Source: Geobacteraceae bacterium
GTDB lineage: Bacteria > Desulfobacterota > Desulfuromonadia > Geobacterales > Geobacteraceae
Assembly: GCA_029975275.1 (NCBI GenBank)
Contig: JARKPN010000037.1
Location: 1-42,809 of the forward strand
Length of the DNA: 42,809 bases
Reading direction: 5' to 3'
Shown here: positions 8,510-15,187 of the stretch, piece after piece
Layout of the letters: every line of letters begins with the position of its first letter
How positions within the stretch are numbered: the stretch's first letter is position 1
Notes under the pieces: generated by a model
Seen by the model: only the letters and a program-made list of their open reading frames with translations
Databases searched by the model: none
What the model was told of the DNA's origin: nothing
Translations under genes and position numbers: made by a program

Positions 8510-8923
8510 ATGAATTGGTCGCTCCTCGCACCAATGCTGGTCACAACGATTGTAGCAATCGTCGGATGGCTTGCGTTGCACAGACTATCTGCTGCTCGTG
8601 ATCGGGCGAACAAGCGACGAGAGTTGCGAGTTCACTACCTCATCGATGCTTATCGAAAACTGGAAAATGCCGGCAACCGCGAAGCAAGCATACGAGATTA
8701 TGCCGATGCGTTTGAGTCTGCTGTTGCTGATATTCAACTCTTTGGCTCCCCTGAGCAGGTTAAGCTCGCTCGCAAGTTTGCACTCGATTTTGCAGCGCAA
8801 GGAGCAGCTACACTCGACCCACTACTAAACAGTTTACGGGCAGATTTGCGGCAGGAGTTGCAACTTCCACCACTGGAAGAGTCAATCACGTATTTGCGGA
8901 TAACAGACAAGAAGAACAAATGA
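8510..8923 (+). CDS. Hypothetical membrane-anchored protein, 137 residues
   Basis: One N-terminal transmembrane helix (APMLVTTIVAIVGWLALH, about 7-24) is followed by a highly charged, helical cytoplasmic part (SAARDRANKRRELRVHYLIDAYRKLE). The C-terminus is amphipathic helix and ends TDKKNK. The positive cluster after the helix predicts N-out/C-in topology. Small proteins of this type, with the SAxRDRxNKRRELR-like stretch, occur in mobile or cassette-borne gene sets (recollection, unchecked), but no recombination site was found here. The start is supported by a purine-rich GGATAACGGAAGA just upstream. Function unknown. Confidence 0.75.
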   Translation: MNWSLLAPMLVTTIVAIVGWLALHRLSAARDRANKRRELRVHYLIDAYRKLENAGNREASIRDYADAFESAVADIQLFGSPEQVKLARKFALDFAAQGAATLDPLLNSLRADLRQELQLPPLEESITYLRITDKKNK

Positions 8924-8956
8924 CAAGTCGTTGTGGTAAATGAGGAACAGGTAAAA

Positions 8957-9012
8957 GGGTCAGGTCTCAATATTTGACAAAACTACAATCTGTTGATTGT
9001 TGAGACCTGATC
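8957..9012. repeat. REP-like palindromic element (GGGTCAGGTCTCAA type)
   Basis: TCAGGTCTCAA (8960-8970) and TTGAGACCTGA (9000-9010) form a perfect 11-bp inverted repeat around 29 bases; weaker complementarity continues inside. GGGTCAGG is also the end sequence of the transposase element at 11878, so this is probably a non-autonomous REP unit mobilised by a RAYT-type enzyme. It lies between the 137-residue gene and the convergent flavoprotein gene. Confidence 0.7.
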
Positions 9013-9063
9013 TTTCAAGAGTGTGGAGTGGATAGAGATTAATCTTGGAGGAGGAGACGATGA

Positions 9064-9615
9064 CTAAAAACTTGATCCAAGTCGCTCAGCTTTTGCTAGA
9101 GCATCGCCTTTCAGCACATCTCCTTTTTCTTGAACCCCCGGGACGGCCAAAACCCCCATATTTCGCCATTTCAAGTAGTCCAGTATGTTTTTATAGGTTG
9201 CAATGACACCATCAAAAATGTGCTCATCTTTCCCGGCTCCACAAACAAGCAGGGCGCTTTCTCGTGCTTGCAGCGGGCGCAAGGTTTTTTCTGAGTCGTA
9301 GGCGTTCATTCTATCGATTGCCGCTTTGATTTGAGTTGAGAAGCTGAACCAATAAAGAGGGGAGGCAAAGATAACAGCGTCTGCCTTTTCAAGCATTGGC
9401 TCCAATTCCGAGAAGCCATCGGTGAATGAACAGGCGCGGCCTTTATTCCAGCAGGCGCCGCACGCTTTACAACCGCTGATAACTTTTGCTGCTGCGTTAA
9501 ACATGGTTACGCTGTGCCCTTTGACTTGAGCTCCTTTAGCAAACGCTTCCGCCAGTAATTCACTATTTCCACCTTTTCTTGGGCTTCCGGTAATAACTAA
9601 GATGTTTTTGCTCAT
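9064..9615 (-). CDS. Flavodoxin-fold NAD(P)H-dependent FMN oxidoreductase
   Basis: 183 residues. The FMN phosphate-binding loop TGSPRKGGNSELLAEAF (about 9-25) and the flavin-side ASPLYWFSFSTQIKAAIDRM loop (about 84-103) define the flavodoxin-like NAD(P)H:quinone or iron-sulfur flavoprotein group. A cysteine set in SGCKACGACWNKGRACSF (about 47-64) resembles the cluster region of iron-sulfur flavoproteins but lacks the compact archaeal spacing, so cluster binding is uncertain. The protein would reduce quinones, nitro or azo compounds, or act in redox defence. It is transcribed away from an HxlR regulator with a repeated operator-like sequence between them, the arrangement of electrophile-responsive reductase switches such as YodB-type systems (by analogy). 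No strong ribosome-binding site precedes the ATG. Confidence 0.88.
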   Translation of the reverse strand: MSKNILVITGSPRKGGNSELLAEAFAKGAQVKGHSVTMFNAAAKVISGCKACGACWNKGRACSFTDGFSELEPMLEKADAVIFASPLYWFSFSTQIKAAIDRMNAYDSEKTLRPLQARESALLVCGAGKDEHIFDGVIATYKNILDYLKWRNMGVLAVPGVQEKGDVLKGDALAKAERLGSSF

Positions 9616-9671
9616 ATTAGTACTCTAATGCAGTATGATCATGACCTCTTGAAAAGTAGTTGCGCGCATGT

Positions 9672-9707
9672 TTGTATTGTAAAGTGAGTATACTTGTATT
9701 GTAAAGT
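9672..9707. promoter_or_regulatory. Directly repeated candidate HxlR operator
   Basis: TTGTATTGTAAAGT occurs twice (9672-9685 and 9694-9707), starts 22 bases apart, about two helical turns, with the palindrome AGTATACT between them. It lies in the 133-base divergent gap between the flavoprotein and hxlR-like genes. This is a natural site for the regulator to control both. Confidence 0.6.
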
Positions 9708-9748
9708 ATGCACTTTTTTTTCATGTACTCACTAAAAGGAGAGCGTTT

Positions 9749-10105
9749 GTGCCGATAAATGACTGTGTTTCAACAAGAACCGACGTTAAAAATACTGATT
9801 TTGGTTATACGCTTTCACTCATTGGTGGGAAATACAAGATGCTTATCATGTACTGGCTGGTGGCAAAGAAAGTTGTGAGGCACAATGAATTGAAACGTCT
9901 AATTGGGAGCATATCTTTCAAAATGCTTAGTGTCTCTCTCAAAGAACTTGAAGCAGATGGATTGATCGTCCGGAAGGAGTATCCTCAGGTACCGCCAAAA
10001 GTAGAATACAGCTTGTCGGAACGTGGTAAGTCCTTAATGCCCATCCTTGACGCCATGTGTGAATGGGGTAAGAAAAATAGAGTGAGTGGCGGGTCAGGCT
10101 TATAA
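9749..10105 (+). CDS. HxlR-family winged-helix transcriptional regulator
   Basis: 118 residues, typical length. The HxlR/YodB core is visible: FGYTLSLIGGKYKMLIMYWL (helix 1-2), then the recognition region ISFKMLSVSLKELEADGLIVRKEYPQVPPKVEYSLSERG with the family's proline-rich wing. A cysteine lies near the N-terminus (NDCVS, residue 6), where redox-sensing members carry one, and another near the C-terminus (MCEWG). GTG start with GGAGAG 5 nt upstream. It is divergent from the flavoprotein gene, so it probably represses that gene and itself in response to an electrophile or quinone. The last codons (GSGL, stop) are read from a GGGTCAGGC repeat at 10091-10099, suggesting that repeat insertion altered the C-terminus. 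Confidence 0.9.
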   Translation: MPINDCVSTRTDVKNTDFGYTLSLIGGKYKMLIMYWLVAKKVVRHNELKRLIGSISFKMLSVSLKELEADGLIVRKEYPQVPPKVEYSLSERGKSLMPILDAMCEWGKKNRVSGGSGL

Positions 10106-10191
10106 GATTGAAGAAAAATCACAGAGGGATCGCGTCTCAACTCCAGGCAAAAAACGGTCGGCAATTGGGTCTCCAAAAAGTGCAACTGCTA

Positions 10192-10306
10192 GGGTCAGGC
10201 TTGTATTACTGGAATTCTTTGGTAGGTTAGAGACATGGCACAAAAACCAAAAGTCCACTATCCTGGAGTTTTCCGGATCAGGTTCTTCGTTAGGAGGAAA
10301 GAATGA
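10192..10306 (+). pseudogene. Truncated copy of the RAYT element 5' end
   Basis: GGGTCAGGCTTGTATTA followed by an untranslated part and the first codons (from ATG 10235, MAQKPKVHYPG) nearly repeats 11878-11953 of the intact transposase element (MARKPRVHYPG). The similarity stops after about a dozen codons. The residual frame ends after 23 codons at a TGA that overlaps the ATG of the next gene (ATGA, 10303-10306). It is a dead fragment, but it may act as a leader ORF coupled to the lipoprotein gene. Confidence 0.8.
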
Positions 10307-11739
10307 ATAATCAACCGCAGCGGCGTTCGTCAGCTACTCAGATGCGCGCCATGGCGCGCGTGCTCATCCTGCTTATCATCTCCGCGCAGGCCCTGTTGTC
10401 GTTGTCCGGTTGCGTGACGACGCGGCCCGCGGAGCTGGCAGGGATCGCCACCTACCGTGAACGCATCGCACTGCCGCCGGGCGCGGTATTCGAAGCGGCG
10501 CTGCAAGAGGTCTCACAAAACGGCAAGACGGGCAAAGTCCTCGGGCGCACGATCATCGACCCGGCGGGGCAGCCGCCGTTTCGTTTCAAGATCGCGTACG
10601 ACGAAGCTGCTATCCGGCCGCAGGAGCGCTATGCCGTGACTGCCACCGTCAAACGGGACGGACAGGTGCTTTTCACCACCCACGGCCATAAGACGGTCCT
10701 TGCCGGAGATAAGACTCCCCTCAACATCATGATGATATCCGCGCACGGTCAGAAGCAGCCGGCGGTCTTCGCGTATCTGCCGGCTTCATACGAGCGCGAG
10801 GTGCCGGGGGCGAACAGCCTGATCCGCTGGCACCTGGATTTGCTGCCCGGCGGCCACTACCAGTTGCGCATGACCTATCTGGACAAACCCGAACCCAATC
10901 AATTCGATCAAATCGGGCGCTGGCAGTACGATCGCGAACACGGCGGATTGACGCTGTTACAAAGCGGCCAATCGCCTTTTTATTTCGCAGTGGAAGCCGA
11001 CGGTAGCGTCCTGCGGCAGCGGGATTCCGATGGTACACCCATCGAGTCTCGCCATGACGCGCCATTGCAACGCCTGCCCGGGCCCGCGCTTATCGAGCCC
11101 CGCCTTAAACTGACCGGCATGTTCACCTACATGGCGGACGCCGCCTCGATCACCCTCTGCGACGACGACAGGCGGCTTCCCGTCGCAATGGAGGCCGATT
11201 ATCGGGCGCTCGAACGAGCATATACGCAGACAGATCCCCAACCGGGCCAAGCACTGCTGGTTACTCTGGACGGCGAGATTGCCTACCGCCCTTCGCCAGA
11301 GGAAAGCCAGCCGCCACGCGCCACGCTGATCGTGGAACGCTTCGTGGACATCTCGTCGCGTGAAACCTGCGGCCAAGCTCCGGCCGACAATCCCCTGCGG
11401 GGTACCTATTGGAAGCTGGTAAGCCTGGAAGGAGAACCCATCCAGGTGGCCGATCGGAAGCGGGAACCACACCTGATCTTTGCAACGGAGGAGCAACGTG
11501 TTTCCGGCAGTGGGGGCTGTAACCGTGTCACGGGCGGTTTCGATCTCGGCGGCGATAAGCTGCGCCTGCGTCAGATGGCCGGCACCATGATGGCCTGCCC
11601 CGCCGGCATGGACCAAGAAAGCCGCTTCCTGCAGTCGCTAAGCAAAGTAGAGCGCTACCACATCAGTGGTGACCATCTTGAATTGCTGGATGCGTCTGGT
11701 ACGGTGTTGGTGCGCTTCGAGGCAGTGACGTTGCCATGA
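10303..11739 (+). CDS. Multidomain envelope lipoprotein (YbaY-like, NlpE-like, META/HslJ domains)
   Basis: 478 residues. The N-terminus has a basic stretch, a hydrophobic segment (VLILLIISAQALLSLSGC) and a lipobox ending at a cysteine near residue 37, so it is exported and lipid-modified. About 50-150 resembles YbaY-type lipoproteins (IALPPGAVFEAALQEV and RPQERYAVTATV). About 150-350 looks NlpE-like (LPGGHYQLRMTYLD and GRWQYD). About 365-475 is a META/HslJ domain (GTYWKLVSLEG, SGSGGCNRVTGGF, MAGTMMACP). META and NlpE-type proteins are linked to envelope stress, copper and novobiocin tolerance; the exact role is unknown. It may be translationally coupled to the 23-codon transposase remnant, and GGAGGAAAG lies just upstream. 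GC content is higher than in the two genes to its left. Confidence 0.88.
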   Translation: MNNQPQRRSSATQMRAMARVLILLIISAQALLSLSGCVTTRPAELAGIATYRERIALPPGAVFEAALQEVSQNGKTGKVLGRTIIDPAGQPPFRFKIAYDEAAIRPQERYAVTATVKRDGQVLFTTHGHKTVLAGDKTPLNIMMISAHGQKQPAVFAYLPASYEREVPGANSLIRWHLDLLPGGHYQLRMTYLDKPEPNQFDQIGRWQYDREHGGLTLLQSGQSPFYFAVEADGSVLRQRDSDGTPIESRHDAPLQRLPGPALIEPRLKLTGMFTYMADAASITLCDDDRRLPVAMEADYRALERAYTQTDPQPGQALLVTLDGEIAYRPSPEESQPPRATLIVERFVDISSRETCGQAPADNPLRGTYWKLVSLEGEPIQVADRKREPHLIFATEEQRVSGSGGCNRVTGGFDLGGDKLRLRQMAGTMMACPAGMDQESRFLQSLSKVERYHISGDHLELLDASGTVLVRFEAVTLP

Positions 11740-11814
11740 CCCCCGGCCCAAACCGCTCCATCCGACCGCTCAACCGCTGAGCGGTTTCACATCGGCTGAG
11801 CTTGGACGTTTTTC

Positions 11815-11858
11815 GGCCGATAAACTCGCGGCTCCTGTTTAATGAAAAATGGAAGAAT
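11815..11858 (+). repeat. Short sequence resembling 8459-8509
   Basis: GGCCGATAAACTCGCGGCTCC followed by TTTAATGAAAAATGGAAGAAT resembles the stretch GGGCCGTTTAGCTCGCGGCC...TGAATGAAAGGATAACGGAAGAAT before the membrane-protein gene. The match is gapped and was made by eye. Confidence 0.35.
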
Positions 11859-11877
11859 ACAGAGTGTTTAGTGTTTA

Positions 11878-12882
11878 GGGTCAGGCTTGTATTAATGGAA
11901 TTCTTTGACAGGTTAGGAACATGGCACGAAAACCACGAGTCCACTATCCTGGAGCTTTGTACCATGTGATGCTGCGTGGCAACGGTGGACAGGACATATT
12001 CTTCGAGGATGCCGACCGTTATCGCTTCTATCTCCTGCTACAGGAAGGGACGGCGCGTTACGGACACCGCATTCATGCCTTCTGTCTTATGTCCAACCAC
12101 GTACACTTGGCGATCCAGGTTGCCGATGTTTCCTTGTCCCGCATAATGCAGAACATCGGATTCCGGTACACCCGCTGGATTAACTGGCGGCGTGGAAGCA
12201 GCGGCCATCTTTTCCAGAGTCGGTTTAAGGCCGTGCTGGTCGATGCGGATTCCTATCTCTTGGAACTAACACGCTATATCCATCTCAACCCCGTTCGAGC
12301 CGGCATCGTGCAATCGCCGGAGAATTATCCCTGGAGCGGCCATCGCGCATATCTTGGTCATGATGCAATCCCTTGGCTGACCACAGATTGGGTCTTGTCG
12401 CAATTTGTCGCAGATCCCGCTCAAGCACGCGGAGCCTTCCGTGATTTTGTCGAAGAGGGGAAAGCAGAGGGACATCGGCGGGAGTTCCACAGCGGTGGAG
12501 TAAGCGAAAGCCGTATTCTTGGGAGCGATACTTTTATCGACAGTGTATTGATGCAAGCCGAGGGAAGGCCGACGCAACGGATACGTCTGAAGGATATCCT
12601 CGCGGCTGTTTGCCGTGAGTACGGAATCGAGGAGACGGATCTGACGATTGCCGGCAAATACCGAAACCTTTCGGAAGCGCGCGGTATGGCAGCATGGCTT
12701 GCCCTGGAACTGGGATGCGGCACTGTTGCCGAACTGGGAAAAATCACCGGCAGGGACGCAAGTACGTTGAGCACCGTGGCCAGGAAGTTGCGGGAAAGGG
12801 CGAAACGAGACTCAGCGCTTGCGGAAAAGATGATCGGCTTGCTTAAAGTGTTTAGCAAAATACATTAATCCATGCCTGACCC
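11878..12882 (+). mobile_element. Complete REP-associated tyrosine transposase (RAYT) element
   Basis: The left end GGGTCAGGCTTGTATTA (11878-11894) is mirrored at the right end: the reverse complement of 12866-12882 is GGGTCAGGCATGGATTA, 15 of 17 matching. The right repeat begins in the transposase stop codon. The about 1-kb unit carries one transposase gene. Related ends occur alone at 8957, 10091 and 10192. Confidence 0.75.
11921..12868 (+). CDS. REP-associated tyrosine transposase (IS200-like Y1 family)
   Basis: 315 residues. The Y1 transposase domain occupies about 1-140. Its HUH metal-binding pair is His60 and His62 in SNHVHL, and the nucleophile is most likely Tyr119 in RYIHLNPVRAG. 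The C-terminal part (about 225-300) contains a DnaA-C/Chromosomal-replication-initiator-like helix-turn-helix (NLSEARGMAAWLALELGCGTV), a known RAYT architecture. These enzymes nick and move REP palindromes as single strands. The gene is intact and the ends of the element are preserved, so it may still be active; the solo repeats nearby are likely substrates. ATG start just after a GGTTAGGAAC purine stretch. Its 5' end is copied at 10192-10272. Confidence 0.95.
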   Translation: MARKPRVHYPGALYHVMLRGNGGQDIFFEDADRYRFYLLLQEGTARYGHRIHAFCLMSNHVHLAIQVADVSLSRIMQNIGFRYTRWINWRRGSSGHLFQSRFKAVLVDADSYLLELTRYIHLNPVRAGIVQSPENYPWSGHRAYLGHDAIPWLTTDWVLSQFVADPAQARGAFRDFVEEGKAEGHRREFHSGGVSESRILGSDTFIDSVLMQAEGRPTQRIRLKDILAAVCREYGIEETDLTIAGKYRNLSEARGMAAWLALELGCGTVAELGKITGRDASTLSTVARKLRERAKRDSALAEKMIGLLKVFSKIH

Positions 12883-12980
12883 CAGAATTGACCTATATTG
12901 CCGGTTGCCGGCCGCTGCGCACCGAGCATAGTTGCTCGACATGGCTTGATACTTTTATGGATTTAGGATATGGTTGTGCC

Positions 12981-13310
12981 ATGAATCTGGCGCTAATTCA
13001 TTTTCTGAACAAGTCTCGTTTGAAGTCGGCGATTTCCACGGCTCTCGCGTTCGTCATCGCCCAGGGGATATTTGTATCCTATGCATCATTTTCGTCTTCT
13101 GCCACATTACAATCGTGTCTTTTTAAGGAAAAAAGCGACAAATCCAGCTCTCATGCAAAAAAAACTATCAGATTTCTCGCGTTACTGAAAGGCGCTTTAT
13201 TCGTTGAATCTATGACCGTCTTACAATCCATCATGTCTTCATACTATTTGTTTCAGCCGTTCCTGGCAGGCCACCACCCGTGTCTCATTCCTGACATACC
13301 CTCTGCTTAA
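12981..13310 (+). CDS. Doubtful small protein with signal-like N-terminus
   Basis: 109 residues from the ATG at 12981; the frame is open upstream to 12888. The start reads MNLALIHFLNKSRLKSAISTA, followed by a hydrophobic run (ALAFVIAQGIFVSYASF) that could be a signal or transmembrane segment. The rest is low in recognisable structure, rich in Ser and Lys, and has no family likeness known to me. No good ribosome-binding site is present. A terminator-like hairpin follows 14 bases after the stop, the only support. It may equally be a noncoding relic. Confidence 0.25.
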   Translation: MNLALIHFLNKSRLKSAISTALAFVIAQGIFVSYASFSSSATLQSCLFKEKSDKSSSHAKKTIRFLALLKGALFVESMTVLQSIMSSYYLFQPFLAGHHPCLIPDIPSA

Positions 13311-13323
13311 CCATAATCCCAGG

Positions 13324-13354
13324 CCTGAACATCGTTGGTTGTTCGGGTCTTTTG
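13324..13354 (+). terminator. Terminator-like hairpin
   Basis: CCTGAACA (13324-13331) pairs with TGTTCGGG (13340-13347, one T-G pair) and is followed by TCTTTTG. It could end transcription coming from the transposase or the doubtful frame. Confidence 0.45.
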
Positions 13355-13552
13355 CGCCTGTTTCCGCATAATGGACTATGACGGTCTTTACTTGCCATAG
13401 TCGCTGCGGCACCATTGTATCCCGCCTCTCTTTCCTTGTTCACATCCAGGATCGGGTGCATTTGTGCGCCTAAAGTGGAAGAGGTTGGTTTTAATTAATA
13501 ATTTGATTAAATAAGAATTTCCCATTTCAACAATAATCACCGGAGGACTTCG

Positions 13553-13981
13553 ATGAAAAATTCTACCGATATGAAAAGGATTTATATAACTGAAAATGAT
13601 ATGGATCGACTAGAAGAGCTGCTTACAGTGGCCGTAAAGCTCTCCGTGAGAGACTTCCATCATCTTGAAGATCTCGCGAAGGAACTGATGAAAGCCGAAA
13701 TCGTTAAGGCAACCGATGTCCCGAGCAGCGTTGTGACAATGAACTCCAAGGTGCTCCTGAACGACCTTGAGAGAAACGAGCTTAAAGCGTACGCCCTCGT
13801 GTTCCCGAAGGAAGCAAACATTGAGCAGAATAAGTTATCAGTTCTCTCACCCATCGGAACAGCGATGCTAGGATGTCGTGTCGGCCATGTTCTTAAGATC
13901 AAAACTCCGTCAGGGGAAAGGCGACTCAAGGTGGAAAAAATTCTCTACCAGCCGGAGAAAGCCGGTGACTTTCACCTGTAG
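13553..13981 (+). CDS. rnk: Regulator of nucleoside diphosphate kinase (Rnk, GreA/GreB family)
   Basis: 142 residues. The N-terminal 50 residues form the short helical region of Rnk (YITENDMDRLEELLTVA...). The C-terminal half is the GreA/GreB FKBP-like domain (VVTMNSKVLLND, LSVLSPIGTAMLGCRVG, KTPSGERRLKVEKILYQPE). Unlike GreA/GreB it lacks the long coiled-coil that reaches the RNA polymerase active site; Rnk binds polymerase and influences transcription and nucleotide pools. GGAGG lies 6 nt before the ATG. The gene stands alone, and its stop codon is followed within 3 bases by an interspersed repeat (13984) that starts with a small hairpin and may terminate it. Confidence 0.92.
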   Translation: MKNSTDMKRIYITENDMDRLEELLTVAVKLSVRDFHHLEDLAKELMKAEIVKATDVPSSVVTMNSKVLLNDLERNELKAYALVFPKEANIEQNKLSVLSPIGTAMLGCRVGHVLKIKTPSGERRLKVEKILYQPEKAGDFHL

Positions 13982-13983
13982 CC

Positions 13984-14042
13984 GGTTTCCATCCGGAAAC
14001 CCTGGGAAATGTTATGAGGGAGGGGTCGGGACTTTCACGGAG
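13984..14042 (+). repeat. Interspersed repeat, copy 1
   Basis: GGTTTCCATCCGGAAACC (a 7-bp stem with ATCC loop), then GGGAGGGGTCGGGACTTTCACGGAGC. It matches, over nearly 60 bases, the reverse complement of 28845-28903 and, more loosely, 28701-28750. Confidence 0.8.
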
Positions 14043-14114
14043 CAAGTGAGTGTCACTCCTAAACAAGAGTTTATAGAAGGTACGGCCGACGAAAATGGTC
14101 TGCCCGGATAAAAT

Positions 14115-14822
14115 ATGAGTATGTATATTGTTCAATTTTTAATAAATAATGCTCTTGCTCTGTTCCTTGGAGCAATTATCGGTCTAGAGCGTCAATGGAG
14201 ACAGAGGAACGCGGGCTTAAGAACTAATGCCCTTGTGTCATTGGGGGCAGGACTATTCGTATCTCTTTCTATATTGGTAACCGGCGTAACCGATCAAACC
14301 CGAATGGCGGCACAGGTGGTTTCAGGCATAGGATTCCTCGGTGCAGGTATCATGATGCGTGAAGGGTTAAATATTCGCGGGCTTAATACCGCTGCAACAC
14401 TTTGGAGCGCTGGAGCGATCGGGACACTCGCAGGATCGGGATTCACTTTATACGCTCTTTCGGGAACGGTATTAGTTGTTTCAACTCATTTTCTCCTGAG
14501 ACCTTTGGGAAACAGCTTAAACCGCTGGCTGGCTCGGCAGGAACCAGACGATATATTATATATTTTACGTATAGTTTGTCGTAGCGGCTCAGAACAACAC
14601 GTGAGGACACTTCTGCTGCAACAAGTCCTCCAGGAGTCGCTCCTCTTGCAATCAATTGAAAGCACGAATATTCCCGATACGAACAAAGTTGAAGTATTGG
14701 CGTGTATATTTACAAATGAAAGGCAAGATAATTTAATGGAAAAGGCAGTTGGGATGCTGAGCCTTGATGAATCTGTTACTGCTGCGGGATGGAAAAATCT
14801 TCCCAGGCAGTATGATGAGTGA
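14115..14822 (+). CDS. MgtC/SapB-family membrane protein
   Basis: 235 residues. The N-terminal 140 residues hold about four transmembrane helices with the family signature GLERQWRQRNAGLRTNALVSLGAG and SGIGFLGAGIMM, then RGLNTAATLW. The C-terminal about 85 residues are a soluble cytoplasmic domain. MgtC-type proteins affect growth under low magnesium, membrane potential and F1Fo-ATPase; this one is of the common environmental SapB/YhiD-like kind, and transport has not been shown for the family. Codon use is more AT-rich than in the FRG and MFS genes that follow. The start ATG at 14115 lies 73 bases beyond repeat copy 1. Confidence 0.93.
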   Translation: MSMYIVQFLINNALALFLGAIIGLERQWRQRNAGLRTNALVSLGAGLFVSLSILVTGVTDQTRMAAQVVSGIGFLGAGIMMREGLNIRGLNTAATLWSAGAIGTLAGSGFTLYALSGTVLVVSTHFLLRPLGNSLNRWLARQEPDDILYILRIVCRSGSEQHVRTLLLQQVLQESLLLQSIESTNIPDTNKVEVLACIFTNERQDNLMEKAVGMLSLDESVTAAGWKNLPRQYDE

Positions 14823-15187
14823 ATCGGTTTATGGTCATAACGGCTGTTGTAACGGCCAGGGTCATGGGATCGTTGGGCCTGCGCCCCGGATCGACCCGCC
14901 CGTCGCAATTGACAATCCCGATGCGGCGCTGGAAAGCCAGGATCGTGTTTATCGTCGCTGGTCCTGATAGCTGTCCACTTTAGGCAGCCCGACAGGCGGA
15001 ACGATATGCCGGTTCAATAATCCCTGAACGATTTCCACGTCCCTCTTGTGATTTGCCATGAATGGCGATATTCATTATATGGGGACGGGATGCCTGTCTG
15101 CTCGGAAACAGGCGCGACGATAGTATTGCCACCGCGGGTTTCCCGGTCACGGGATTGTGAGCCGGCGGAGCAAGGAGAGCGGATAAC
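14823..15187. other. Noncoding gap
   Basis: No convincing gene. A short open frame (from ATG 14812, about 51 codons) overlaps the end of the MgtC gene without a ribosome-binding site and is probably chance. A GCCTGT/ACAGGC inverted repeat lies near 15089-15110. The leader of the FRG gene occupies the last bases. Confidence 0.5.

Larger units (their letters stand above)
12869..13552. other. Gene-poor stretch between the transposase and rnk
   Basis: Apart from one doubtful reading frame at 12981-13310 and a terminator-like hairpin at 13324, nothing is recognised. The last 80 bases before rnk are AT-rich (TTTTAATTAATAATTTGATTAAATAAG) and probably contain the rnk promoter. Confidence 0.5.

Noticed and set aside
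8371-8510. Integron attC site before the 137-residue gene
   Set aside because: The GC-rich dyads and a GTTTAGC string suggested attC, but the R'' and R' core sites (RYYYAAC and GTTRRRY) do not fit and no matching site follows the gene.
14812-14967. 51-codon frame after the MgtC gene
   Set aside because: Overlaps the MgtC end, lacks a ribosome-binding site and shows no recognisable features.
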